The notes under the pieces were generated by a model. That model had not been told where the DNA came from, did no database searches, and saw only the letters and a program-made list of their open reading frames with translations. The position numbers and the translations under genes are program-made. This document shows positions 1 to 8,626 of a stretch of 64,000 bases of DNA, piece by piece (within the stretch, counting starts at the first letter, position 1; the number at the start of each line of letters is the position of its first letter). Source of the stretch: Rhizobium sp. BK251 (GTDB lineage Bacteria > Pseudomonadota > Alphaproteobacteria > Rhizobiales > Rhizobiaceae); NCBI RefSeq assembly GCF_004345245.1, contig NZ_SLUQ01000010.1, forward strand, positions 62,001-126,000, read 5' to 3'.

Positions 1-358
1 CGACCCGTATATCCGCATCGCCTCGCACGGCTTCTGCGCTCGGCTGGCAGAGCCAATAGCCTCGACCAACAACAGTCCTGATATACTCATGCAGGGGTGA
101 GTATTCCCGAAGCGCGCGGCGGAGCGAAGCGACCGTCACCTTGAGGTTCGCTTCGTGTACGAAGATGCCCGGCCAGGCAGCGTTGAAAAGCTGTTCCTTG
201 GTTACCAACTCACCCTTGCTGCGGGCTAAGGTGCAGAGAACGTCCGTCGCCCTACCGCCGAGCTGAACCTCCTCCGCGCCGCAGTACAATGTGCGGTTTT
301 GAGTGCGGAGACGGAACGGGCCAAATTCGATTACGTCATTCAACTCCGCAGACGTCAT
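1..358 (-). CDS. Winged-helix transcriptional regulator, C-terminus cut by window edge
   Basis: The visible 119 codons translate to one OmpR/PhoB-type (Trans_reg_C) winged-helix DNA-binding domain. It runs from an N-terminal beta strand (EFGPFRLR) through the recognition-helix region (residues about 60-85, LKVTVASLRRAL) to the wing hairpin (YIRTVVGRGYWL). There is no receiver domain before it, so this is the type in which the DNA-binding domain comes first and a sensor, ATPase or TPR region follows; that part lies outside the window. The ATG is preceded by AAGGGAG at good spacing. It is divergent from the CHAT gene across 409 bp, so it is a candidate regulator of that unit; that role is inferred from position only. 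Confidence 0.8.
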   Translation of the reverse strand, partial: MTSAELNDVIEFGPFRLRTQNRTLYCGAEEVQLGGRATDVLCTLARSKGELVTKEQLFNAAWPGIFVHEANLKVTVASLRRALREYSPLHEYIRTVVGRGYWLCQPSAEAVRGDADIRV

Positions 359-767
359 ATACTCCCTTCCGGCAGTCCTGAATGCGCCATGGGATCGTAG
401 CACGGTCTGGCTAGATGGCGAGAGAGACTTCGCGTACGACAAGCCCCTGGCTATTTGGTCGAACCGATAGCTCAAGGCGACAAGACGGGTTCGTCAGACC
501 AATTCGGTCGCCGTCGCGAAAATGGAGCGACTAGGCGGGACGCGCCCCCGGCACCGTGCGCGTCGGAGCAACTGCCGATAGAAGCGCGCCGCGCTTCGCA
601 GGGTTGTGGCAGTTGCGCCTCGGGCGTATGCTCAACTTGGTGACGCTCCTCCGGTGACACGGCAAATTTTCGCGCGCGGTTGCTGGCGGGCGCTGTGGTG
701 TCGCCCGGCCTTGGCGGCGGTGCCAGTTCAAGCGATTTGACAGCAGACAACCTCGGGGGAGGGCGCC
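359..767. other. Divergent intergenic region, no gene seen
   Basis: This 409-bp region separates the winged-helix regulator from the CHAT gene. Open frames inside it are short and arginine-rich with no family resemblance. It should hold both divergent promoters and any operator. The only clear element is GGGGGAGGG just before the ATG at 768, a strong ribosome binding site. Confidence 0.5.
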
Positions 768-3329
768 ATGACTGCGGTCGTTCAGCTTTATCTCGCCTCT
801 GTGCTTGCAATATTGCTGATCCCAGCCTCGGCCTCGTCCCAGCAGGCCTCGCATCCGCCTTTAGAGCAGGCAACCGGCGCTGGAGCTGAAATGCAGGGTA
901 TCGAGATGTTTCGCACCGTCCGCGAGACCTACATCAATCAATTGCGGCGGACAGGAAAGCTGCCCGAGGAGCTGACTGCAGCTCTCGAGCTGCAGCTGGT
1001 CAATGCAGTGAGGGAAGCGCCACCCGAAGAGCGCAGCGCGCTCATGTTCGAGCTCGCGACGGTGCAGCGCCTCCAGGGGAGGTTCGAGGACGCGATTGTC
1101 TCCTATCAGGCTGCGATCGAGAACGCCCCGGGCGGCAACGAGGTGGTCTTCGATGCCTGGATCGGTATCGCCCGCGCCCACGCCTACGGCGCACGCGATC
1201 ACGGCGCGGCTGCCAGCGCCTTTCGGCACGCCATTGATGTCGCGGGCGCGACTCCAAGTCGAAAGCAGCGCTACGACCTGGCGGACTACGCAGCGCAGCT
1301 GCAGTCGGGGCGAGGCGAGTTGGATGCGGCCCTGATCAACGGACTGGAAGCCAACCGTCTTGCGGATACCGACGAGGAGCGGTTCTACGCCCAGCTCGAT
1401 ACCGGCGATGTGCTCCAGCAGTTCGTTCAGAGCTGCGACTACCGCCCGCTGATGGACACCAAGACAATCGCGGGCGGGGACGCGGACCGGTGGGGGGCGT
1501 GCCGCCGCGCGGTCGACGCGACCCGGAGCTACTACCTCGGGGCGCGTCAGATGGCGGAACGGCTGGGATGGGACTTCCTGCGGGGACTGGTTGATCAGCA
1601 AATCGGCGGCCTCGTCTTCAGACAGGCCCTCATCGAGCAGAGCGCCTCGATGGACCACATCGGCAAGGCCAGCGTGTTCGATGCCGAGGACGTCGGGGAC
1701 GTGCTCGTCAGTGAGGAATTCGTGTCGGGCGCGTCTACGCTGACAGACATTCCGGCCCTGGCGGATCTGATTGGTAGTGTCGTCGCAGATGCCGAGGCCG
1801 ACAATGCCAGGGCGACCTTCCTGCGGGGCTCAAAGGCCGACATCGAAGGGAATAAGGTTGCGGCGCTGGAGTACTTCGAACGTGCGGTGGACTTGCTCGA
1901 GAAGGAGCGGACGTCGCTGTTCGACCTGCGTAAGCGCGACACCGTAGTCGAAAGCCGGCCCGAATTCGTCCGTGATCTGGCGCTGAGGCTGCTCGAGCAG
2001 CACAGCTACGACAAGTCCTTCGCAGCCTTCGAATCGATCCGGGCACGCGGCCTGGGCGAGCTTGCGGCTGCCTACGAGACGCTGGATCTGTCGGATGCCG
2101 AGCGGCATTGGCTAGCCGGCCTTGTGGAGATGGAATCACGGGAGAGCGCGATCCTGACCACCCTCGTAGAGTCGACGATCGCGGGCGATGCGCCCGGCAG
2201 CTCGGACCGGGCGCTGCAGCGGCTCGACGAGGTGCGCGCGCAGCTTGGCGAGCGTTTGGGCGATCCCGAGTTCGCAGGCGCGATCGCACGGCTCGCGGCC
2301 AGCCACCGCAGCACCGGAGAACTCGCCGATCTTGACAGACTGGTACGGGCGACCGGCATACCGGTACTGCTCTACTGGGTGACCCCGACCAACGTGATCG
2401 TCTGGGTCGTCAGCTCGCGGGGAACGGAGGTCAGGAGCGTCTTTCTCCCCGAGGTGGCGGTGATCGATAAAGTGGGGCGGGTGGTGGACTCGGCGCGGAG
2501 TCCCGATCGGCCGTTCGACGAGACGGCGGCGCGACAGCTCTACACCTACCTCATCAAGCCGTTCGAGGACCGCCTGGTCGGCGACGAGGTCATCATCGTG
2601 CCGCAGGGACCGCTCGTCACACTGCCCTTTGAGGCCCTGATCGATGCGCAGACCGGGCAGCATATGGCCGAGAGGCTTGCGGTCTCCTACGCGCCGAGCG
2701 CGGCCTTTGCCGCCATGGCCTTGCGGCGCGACCCGCTGGTCCTGCCGCCGGTGACTGCGATCTACGACGCGACGGCGGAGGACGATACCGGCGAGATCGC
2801 ACGCCTGCGCGAAACGCCCGGGGTACAGGTTGATGCAATCGCCTCCAACAGACTCTCCCCGGACGAGGCGATCACAATGCTTGGCGGCAAGCCGGCGCTG
2901 CACGTGCTGTTGCACGGCGACTTCAACGCCTGGGATCCATTGCAATCCAGCGTGAACCTTGCCAACCTCGACCTGACACGCCGGGAGGACAATGCACTGA
3001 CAGCGGCAGAGCTGCTGGCCGCCGACTGGCGCCGGGCGCGGCTGGTGGTCTTCAGCTCATGCGAGGGAGCGCGGATGAACGTTCGCATCTCGAACGAGAT
3101 CTACGGACTGTCGTGGGCGCCGCTGGCGGGCGGCGCCGACGCGGTGGTAATGAGCCGTTGGCGGGTAAGGGCCACCAGCAGCGCCGACTGGATGCAGGCG
3201 TTCTACGAGGCGCTTGCTGCCGGGGCGCAATCGCCGGCGCTGGCCGCGGCGGAGGCGATGCGGCAGATGATCCGTGAGGGGGAGACCCACCCATTCTACT
3301 GGGCCGCGCCGCAGGTGATCGGGAGGTAG
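768..3329 (+). CDS. Secreted TPR-CHAT domain protein (caspase-like cysteine peptidase fold)
   Basis: The protein has 853 residues. Residues 1-25 form a signal peptide (hydrophobic stretch ending ASASSQQ). The middle, about 60-440, is helical with TPR-like pairs (RFEDAIVSYQAAIENAP; NKVAALEYFERAVDLLEKE). The C-terminal third, about 540-850, is a CHAT domain. The predicted catalytic dyad is intact: His716 in LLHGD and Cys765 in FSSCEGA, followed by the usual GxxxAPLAGGADAVVMSRW segment. CHAT proteins are separase/caspase-like peptidases, and TPRs usually recognise the partner or substrate. The next gene starts 7 nt downstream, so the two are co-transcribed. The substrate is unknown. Export to the periplasm is inferred from the signal peptide. 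Confidence 0.9.
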   Translation: MTAVVQLYLASVLAILLIPASASSQQASHPPLEQATGAGAEMQGIEMFRTVRETYINQLRRTGKLPEELTAALELQLVNAVREAPPEERSALMFELATVQRLQGRFEDAIVSYQAAIENAPGGNEVVFDAWIGIARAHAYGARDHGAAASAFRHAIDVAGATPSRKQRYDLADYAAQLQSGRGELDAALINGLEANRLADTDEERFYAQLDTGDVLQQFVQSCDYRPLMDTKTIAGGDADRWGACRRAVDATRSYYLGARQMAERLGWDFLRGLVDQQIGGLVFRQALIEQSASMDHIGKASVFDAEDVGDVLVSEEFVSGASTLTDIPALADLIGSVVADAEADNARATFLRGSKADIEGNKVAALEYFERAVDLLEKERTSLFDLRKRDTVVESRPEFVRDLALRLLEQHSYDKSFAAFESIRARGLGELAAAYETLDLSDAERHWLAGLVEMESRESAILTTLVESTIAGDAPGSSDRALQRLDEVRAQLGERLGDPEFAGAIARLAASHRSTGELADLDRLVRATGIPVLLYWVTPTNVIVWVVSSRGTEVRSVFLPEVAVIDKVGRVVDSARSPDRPFDETAARQLYTYLIKPFEDRLVGDEVIIVPQGPLVTLPFEALIDAQTGQHMAERLAVSYAPSAAFAAMALRRDPLVLPPVTAIYDATAEDDTGEIARLRETPGVQVDAIASNRLSPDEAITMLGGKPALHVLLHGDFNAWDPLQSSVNLANLDLTRREDNALTAAELLAADWRRARLVVFSSCEGARMNVRISNEIYGLSWAPLAGGADAVVMSRWRVRATSSADWMQAFYEALAAGAQSPALAAAEAMRQMIREGETHPFYWAAPQVIGR

Positions 3330-3336
3330 CTGGGCC

Positions 3337-4872
3337 TTGGAGTACTCGTTCGAACTTGCCAAGAACATCGGTACTCTGCTCGGGACCGCCTCGGTTGTCG
3401 GCTACGCCTGCGGCTACCTCGCACTCCGGGCCCGATCCTTCGCCCTCGGTACCGACCCAGCCTTCAAGCTGGTGGACCAGATCTACGTCTTCGCCGGCGT
3501 CCGGTTTCTCGTCATCACGCTAATCGTTGCGCTGTTGCTGTCGCCGGTCGTGCTTGTCGTTCGCTCGGTCGCGCTCTGGCTGACCCGGTCTCTGCCGGAG
3601 CATCTCATCGCACCGGTCCAGTGGATCGCCTTGATCATGGTGGCGACGATGACCCTTGTTTCCATGGGCATCCTAAGGGCCAGCGGCCTTCTGCTGCGCG
3701 ATCCGCTTCCGAGCGCGGGCCTCGAGAGCGCCGTGCTGGGGGGCTCGGTCGGCCTGCGCCTCGGCCTGACCTTCGCGTCCGTGCTCCTGGCCGTGCTGTC
3801 GGCACTGTGGCTGCTCAACCGTGCGCAGTCCGGGCAGGGGGCGCTCGTAACGATCCTGGCGGTCGTGGTGGCGCTACAGGCCTTCCTGCTTCCCGTCTAT
3901 CATGGCGCCCTGTTCGCCGACCGGCGCGTTCGGGTCCTGTCGCAGCTGCCTCCGGCGCTTAGTGGGCTGGTGATGCCGGTCGCCATCGTTGACCGCACCG
4001 CGGACCAGGCCACACTGTTTGGACTGGACCCGAGCGGCCGGCGTGGGCTGGCCACGGTCGAGTTCAAGGCTCTGGACGGCATTCCCATATTGGCGGTGAC
4101 TAGCCTGCGCGACTTTCTCGATCAAGTTTCAGACCGGCGCGACGCCGCTTCCGGCGGATGGATGCAAGGTGTACTGGTGGCCGATGCGAGCGGTGCGGTA
4201 GGAGGCGGAGACGTGGCAGACGACAGAACGAAATTCGCGAACGGCTTCTACGGAGCGCTGGCCTCCTACTTCGACATGGTCCTCGATTCGATCGGCTCGC
4301 TCGGAGGTGGCAGCACCGACGGAGGCGAGCTCTGGACCGCCGATCTCGACCCCGAGGGCCGTCCGTCGGAGCTGCGACGGGTCGGCGACCTCGACGACGT
4401 GTCCTGGCCGGTAATCGGCGCCGACGGCACTTCCTACCTGGCGCTGCGCGGGGGCAAGGTGGTGCGTCTCGATGCCGACGGCGCGGTCGTGGCGGTGCTG
4501 GCCGAGGTGGACGACTGGCGGAAGCTATTCGGCGAGCGGTCCGACGGCTCGATCCTGGGGCTGATCCGTCGCGACGGCGAGATGCGCCCGGCGCTGCTGG
4601 TGGCCGACGGCACGGTCGAGGTGGGGCCCGCGCCGTCGACCGACGAGGAGAAACGCGCTCTGGCGCGGCTGACGCAGGACGCGCGGGCCTACAGCGACGG
4701 TCGGGTCATGACGGTCGACCGATCCGCTCGAGGCGGCCGGGGATTCGACGTGTTCCTGAAGGCGCAAGGCAGCGTCGTCAACCTCACCGATTGCGGCGAC
4801 GACTACTGTGGCCAAGCCTCACTCGCTCCAGGGAAGCGGCGCCTGGTGTTCGTGCGAACGCCGCCGTTCTGA
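3337..4872 (+). CDS. Unrecognised polytopic membrane protein paired with the CHAT gene
   Basis: The protein has 511 residues and no family I recognise. The N-terminal 190 residues contain about five hydrophobic segments (near 7-27, 48-75, 88-112, 133-158 and 165-187). The rest is soluble and beta-rich, with repeated short strands around glycine/aspartate turns (TADLDPEGRPSELRRVGDL; YLALRGGKVVRLDADGAVV) that suggest a propeller-like or sensor domain. An odd number of membrane spans would put the two ends on opposite sides. The start is TTG at 3337, supported by GGGAGG about 10 nt upstream, which overlaps the end of the CHAT gene; no in-frame ATG gives a better start. It is co-transcribed with the CHAT gene and may be its substrate, anchor or sensor (inference). 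Confidence 0.75.
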   Translation: MEYSFELAKNIGTLLGTASVVGYACGYLALRARSFALGTDPAFKLVDQIYVFAGVRFLVITLIVALLLSPVVLVVRSVALWLTRSLPEHLIAPVQWIALIMVATMTLVSMGILRASGLLLRDPLPSAGLESAVLGGSVGLRLGLTFASVLLAVLSALWLLNRAQSGQGALVTILAVVVALQAFLLPVYHGALFADRRVRVLSQLPPALSGLVMPVAIVDRTADQATLFGLDPSGRRGLATVEFKALDGIPILAVTSLRDFLDQVSDRRDAASGGWMQGVLVADASGAVGGGDVADDRTKFANGFYGALASYFDMVLDSIGSLGGGSTDGGELWTADLDPEGRPSELRRVGDLDDVSWPVIGADGTSYLALRGGKVVRLDADGAVVAVLAEVDDWRKLFGERSDGSILGLIRRDGEMRPALLVADGTVEVGPAPSTDEEKRALARLTQDARAYSDGRVMTVDRSARGGRGFDVFLKAQGSVVNLTDCGDDYCGQASLAPGKRRLVFVRTPPF

Positions 4873-5022
4873 GGGCGTACCGCGCCCGTTTGTCTAAGTT
4901 GTCGACAGGCGAACTCGTCGCCGGAACTAGCGCTTGTATCAAGGTTCGCCTGCAGGATCACGGGTCCGGATTGAGACGACGATAATAGGTCTCCTTGGAA
5001 GCGGGAGCAGAGACAGCGATTT

Positions 5023-5778
5023 CTAGGTAGATGCAGAGCGGTTCAGCCAGTCGGCGTACCGCAACGAACCCATCTTTGCGCCCGCGAGCGGCAGCAAGGT
5101 GTCGTCGTTCAGTTCGACGCCGTAGTAGCGCGCGCTGCTGTCAGTAATAACCTGGCGTGTGTCTGCGTTTGCGGCGAGGTGCATACGAGCAATTTCGTCG
5201 AGACCGAATTGCTCGGGGCCGCCTATCTCAATTGTATCGTTCACTGCGGTTCCCATCGCCAACTGGGCGAGCATTTCAGCGACGTTATCCGCAGCGATGG
5301 GCCTTATGGATGCCGACGGAAGCCGGAAGCCGTCGCCATCTGCGCCCATCTCGATCACGCCGCTGATAAACTCGAAGAATTGCGTGGAATGGAGGATGGT
5401 ATAGGGCCGCCGCGCTGCCCGGATGAGATTTTCCTGGACCATCTTTGCATGGAAATAGTCGCTTTCAACAAGGCGAGGTGTTCCCACGACGGAAAGGGCG
5501 ACATAGTGCCTGACGCCTGCCTCTGCAGAGGCCGCCAACAGATTCCGGGTGGAGGCCTTGAAAAACGCCAGCGCGGAGTTGTCGCCAAAGGACGCCGCGT
5601 TGGTGACGTCGATGACGACGTCGGCTCCCGCTATGGCTGACCTGAGGCCTTCGCCCGTCACACTGTTGATCCCCCCGAGAGATGGGGAGGCCGTAATCAC
5701 CTCGATACCCGCCTGCCGAAGGTTCTCGACGAGTCGCGTCCCGATGCGCCCGCTCGCTCCCATGACCGTGATTTTCAT
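5023..5778 (-). CDS. NmrA/SDR-like NAD(P)H-binding oxidoreductase
   Basis: The 251-residue protein has an N-terminal Rossmann dinucleotide motif (GASGRIG, residues 8-14) and an atypical-SDR body. DVVIDVTNAASF and a YVALSVVG strand match the NmrA/YwnB-type proteins that act as NAD(P)H-dependent reductases or redox sensors. The classical YxxxK dyad is not evident, as expected for the atypical class. The length is normal for the family. It is encoded alone, convergent with the membrane-protein gene. The substrate cannot be told from sequence. Confidence 0.82.
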   Translation of the reverse strand: MKITVMGASGRIGTRLVENLRQAGIEVITASPSLGGINSVTGEGLRSAIAGADVVIDVTNAASFGDNSALAFFKASTRNLLAASAEAGVRHYVALSVVGTPRLVESDYFHAKMVQENLIRAARRPYTILHSTQFFEFISGVIEMGADGDGFRLPSASIRPIAADNVAEMLAQLAMGTAVNDTIEIGGPEQFGLDEIARMHLAANADTRQVITDSSARYYGVELNDDTLLPLAGAKMGSLRYADWLNRSAST

Positions 5779-6314
5779 CGACCTGCTCCCTCAATTGTGC
5801 CGAACTGCGATCTGGCTGCGCCTTTGGTCGCCAAGGACGTCCGGGGTCGCCAAGGACGGCCCGGACCGGAGGCTATGCTGCAGTTGCCGGCGACCGGCAC
5901 CCATATACAAAGCGGCGACTATGCCAACGCAATATCAGTTAAGGCACACTGGTTTGCCGGCAACGTATCGAATGTCACTCCAGCGGCATGAGAACCAGCG
6001 CACGACGATAAACCTTCGTCAGCTTGGACGTGCTCGCATTGCGGATTAGCAGGTTAATATCAGAAGGACTTTCGTAAAAGGTTTCTCTCAGCGGCGAGGG
6101 CAGCTGATCGGGCAGAAGGCTCATGTGCGAGGCGATAAATTGATGCTGTGAACGGGATTGTCCGTCTCGTAGGCAAGTCTCGCTCCAGGTTTTTCCATTT
6201 CAGCTGAAACACGACGACCCAAAAGTGCCACCCACGCGAAATCACGAGACGGCACGTTCCTGACAGTGTCAAGTCACTGACATGGCTTGGATATCGACAA
6301 AGGTGGAGTATGAC
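5779..6314. other. Intergenic region between divergent genes
   Basis: About 535 bp lie between the NmrA-like gene and the alpha/beta hydrolase gene. Open frames here do not resemble known proteins. It contains a 14-bp direct repeat and, at its right end, the ribosome binding site AGGTGGAG of the hydrolase gene. Confidence 0.4.
5826..5858. repeat. 14-bp direct repeat, two copies, 19-bp period
   Basis: GGTCGCCAAGGACG occurs at 5826-5839 and again at 5845-5858. It lies about 50 bp upstream of the NmrA-like start, so it could be a pair of regulator half-sites or a chance duplication. Confidence 0.6.
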
Positions 6315-7109
6315 ATGTCTGACCTCTTCAGGACTGCACGTTTGTTCGCCGGCACCTTGCCTTTGAGCTTCACGGATCTGGGCAGGGGTAGAACCTTCCT
6401 GTTACTCCACGGAGGCGCCGGCCCCGCATCCCTCATCGGCGTGGCGACGGCCCTGGCGAATGATCACAACCGCGTAGTGCTACCGACCCACCCCGGCTTC
6501 AATGGGGCTTTTCGTCCTGAGTGGTTCTCTTCTGTCGCGGATCTTGTGGCCGCCTACCTCTCGCTCATCGATCATCTCGAGCTCTCGGACGTTATGGTTG
6601 TCGGGCACTCCTTTGGGGGGTGGATTGCCGCGGAACTGGCGCTGAGAAATTCGCCGCGGATGACGGCGGCAGTATTGATGAACGCCGTGGGCATCGACAC
6701 TGGCTCGGAAGACAAGGTGATCGTCAATCCCATGGACCTAGAACCGGCTGAACGGGTAAAGCTCGCTTTCCACAACAAGGCATTCGCCGTCGCGCCTTCG
6801 ACACCTGAAGCCATGGTGATGATGCGCAGCAACTATGAAACCCTGAAAGCCTACGCCGATCGCCCGTTCATGTTCGATCCCGCATTCAGGCAGAGGCTTG
6901 CCGGGATGACCAAGCCCGTCCTGGTTGCTTGGGGAGAATCGGACGGAATCGTCGATCTCGCGTATGGACGTCGGTATGCCGACAGTGTGCCAGGTTCGAT
7001 ATTCAAGCCAGTTGCCGAGGCCGGTCACAATCCGCATATCGAAAAGCCGGATGTCGTCCTGGGCCTGATCAACGAGTTCCTGGACGGAGTGGCTCGCGAC
7101 GGGGCATAG
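6315..7109 (+). CDS. Alpha/beta hydrolase fold protein
   Basis: The protein has 264 residues from the chosen start. The family landmarks are present: oxyanion-hole HGG (LLLHGGAG), nucleophile elbow GHSFGG with Ser99, an acid in the GESDGIVD strand and the final His in AGHNPHIEKP. It is therefore an active serine hydrolase of the epoxide hydrolase/lactonase/esterase superfamily with unknown substrate. An in-frame ATG at 6282 would add 11 residues, but AGGTGGAG at 6301-6308 sits 6 nt before 6315, which decides the start. It is monocistronic, with the next gene on the opposite strand. Confidence 0.88.
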   Translation: MSDLFRTARLFAGTLPLSFTDLGRGRTFLLLHGGAGPASLIGVATALANDHNRVVLPTHPGFNGAFRPEWFSSVADLVAAYLSLIDHLELSDVMVVGHSFGGWIAAELALRNSPRMTAAVLMNAVGIDTGSEDKVIVNPMDLEPAERVKLAFHNKAFAVAPSTPEAMVMMRSNYETLKAYADRPFMFDPAFRQRLAGMTKPVLVAWGESDGIVDLAYGRRYADSVPGSIFKPVAEAGHNPHIEKPDVVLGLINEFLDGVARDGA

Positions 7110-7278
7110 GCCTGGAGGAACTCCCATTCAGGAGCCAATTCTGCGATTTGAGACTCGTTAGGACCAGCGCCTGAAGTCGAATGAAGTCAGTTCGACATAC
7201 GGGTGCTAGGACGGCGGGACAGGCCTTGAAACAACCCATTCTCCGGTTGCGATGTCACGCACGGCGACAACGGGTTGC

Positions 7279-7539
7279 CTAGCGATTTGGAACGTCGGTC
7301 GGGCAGTACAGGATACCTTTCTTCCGCGCGAACCGCCTGAACGTCTCTTCGGCAGAACTCATCGGGAACTGGTCACTCAGCGCATCCCGGCAGGCCCTCT
7401 CGACAGTTTCGAACACCAGGTCGCGCTCGGCCGCGGGCCATGTGGTCAAGAATTCAACGGCATCGTCCAGTGCGGTGATCTCTCTTACATCCCTGTCGAG
7501 TTTGACAAATATAGGCTGCTCAAATTGCCTCAACGCCAT
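7279..7539 (-). CDS. DUF982 family protein
   Basis: The 86-residue protein matches the DUF982 pattern: an F..PIFVKLD strand, an I.ALDDAVEFL helix, the conserved tryptophan-proline (TTWPAAERD), a VERACRDAL helix and a C-terminal SAEETFRRFARKKGIL helix. DUF982 proteins are small, common in Rhizobiales and of unknown function. AAGGAG lies 7 nt before the ATG. A second member of the family is encoded at 44143-44385. Confidence 0.88.
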   Translation of the reverse strand: MALRQFEQPIFVKLDRDVREITALDDAVEFLTTWPAAERDLVFETVERACRDALSDQFPMSSAEETFRRFARKKGILYCPTDVPNR

Positions 7540-7745
7540 GAACTGGCTCCTTCTTGATTATTGGGTCCACAGGCGGGACAGGCTTTCGCAGGCAGATTTC
7601 TCCAGCCCTTGGTCAGATCGAGTTGTCGGGGCGAAAGCGGTGGCCACACCGGCCTCGGCCCAAGGCAATTGCCGCGTTTGCAACCGCCTCAATCGTCGAG
7701 GCACCGATCGGAACAGTGAGAAGATCGTCATTCATTTCATGAACG

Positions 7746-7803
7746 CCGGCGCACGGGCGCCGGGTCGGGCAAAGCGACGCTTTCGACGCGCCTTTGCCCG
7801 ACC
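7746..7803. terminator. Two consecutive strong hairpins
   Basis: The first hairpin is CCGGCGC/GCGCCGG with a 4-nt loop (7746-7763). The second has a perfect 12-bp stem, GGTCGGGCAAAG/CTTTGCCCGACC, at 7763-7774 and 7792-7803. They lie 13 bp beyond the stop of the minus-strand gene ending at 7816. Neither is followed by a clean T-tract, so the terminator role rests on stem strength and position. Confidence 0.5.
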
Positions 7804-7815
7804 GAGCCTTAGAGG

Positions 7816-8613
7816 CTAGGTGCCTTTCGCATAGGAGTAGCCCGACCGCTGGAGTTCAGCGATGAAGGCGACGACACTGGGAACCAAAATTACATCGGGG
7901 ATCAGACTGTTGGTCAAATCCGCTGCTATCTCATCCGCCGGAATGCTGGAAAGCGCGGGGGAAGAACGGAGGCCGCGCGCGATCGCGTGAATGGAGTCGT
8001 GGCAGCCAACAAACACCATGCCCCGTCGTTGGAGCGAGATGATATTGTTGTTGCTGGGTCCATAGAAGCCATCCAGATCCTGAATGTCGTCATGTGGCGA
8101 CGTGCCGGGCCGCTCGATGATGAAACTGTTCGAGGCGAACTTGCCATCCGTCTTTTCGGCGAGCCCGTATTTCTCCCAAGCCTGCTGATTGAACAACGCC
8201 AGGTGTGCGGATCCGTGAGTAGCCGATATTGCCAGAAAGTCTTTGTTCCCATGGGAGAAGACCTGCCCGTTAGTCGCCTCTCGCATGAGGTTCACGCATT
8301 GACCGGCAAGTTCGGTGTTCTCCCACATCTGCCGATGAGGATAGTTGTAGGAAAGAAGAACCTCAGCGGCCTCCCGATCCCAATACCGCTCATCGTTCAG
8401 GATGAACGGAACGGATGGGAAGCCGCGCCGTCGTTTAAAGCCGGACAGAGTCCTTCGCAATTCTGACAGTTGTTTCGCGCCCTGGGGTTCGGCAGTGGCC
8501 GGTTCAGCCCGCGCTGAATCGCCTAATGTGCCGGCGACTGACAAGACCAGCGCGCTTTGGCCAAGCGCCACAAGGGCACTCCGTCGGGTGGTTGCATCCA
8601 ACAATGATCGCAT
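7816..8613 (-). CDS. Tat-type secreted protein of unknown function
   Basis: The protein has 265 residues. The start is set at ATG 8613, where the translation begins MRSLLDATTRRSALVALGQ, a twin-arginine-type signal with a hydrophobic core and an AEPA cleavage region. The open frame continues upstream, but only antisense to the neighbouring gene. The mature part is conserved-looking without a catalytic signature I can name (NDERYWDREAAEVLLSYNYPHR; VFVGCHDSIHAIARGL). Its general layout resembles secreted DsrE/DsrF-like hypothetical proteins. It lies 13 nt behind the serine-hydrolase-like/DUF302 gene, so the two form an operon and the products probably meet in the periplasm (inference). Confidence 0.75.
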   Translation of the reverse strand: MRSLLDATTRRSALVALGQSALVLSVAGTLGDSARAEPATAEPQGAKQLSELRRTLSGFKRRRGFPSVPFILNDERYWDREAAEVLLSYNYPHRQMWENTELAGQCVNLMREATNGQVFSHGNKDFLAISATHGSAHLALFNQQAWEKYGLAEKTDGKFASNSFIIERPGTSPHDDIQDLDGFYGPSNNNIISLQRRGMVFVGCHDSIHAIARGLRSSPALSSIPADEIAADLTNSLIPDVILVPSVVAFIAELQRSGYSYAKGT

Positions 8614-8626
8614 GATTTGACTCCAC

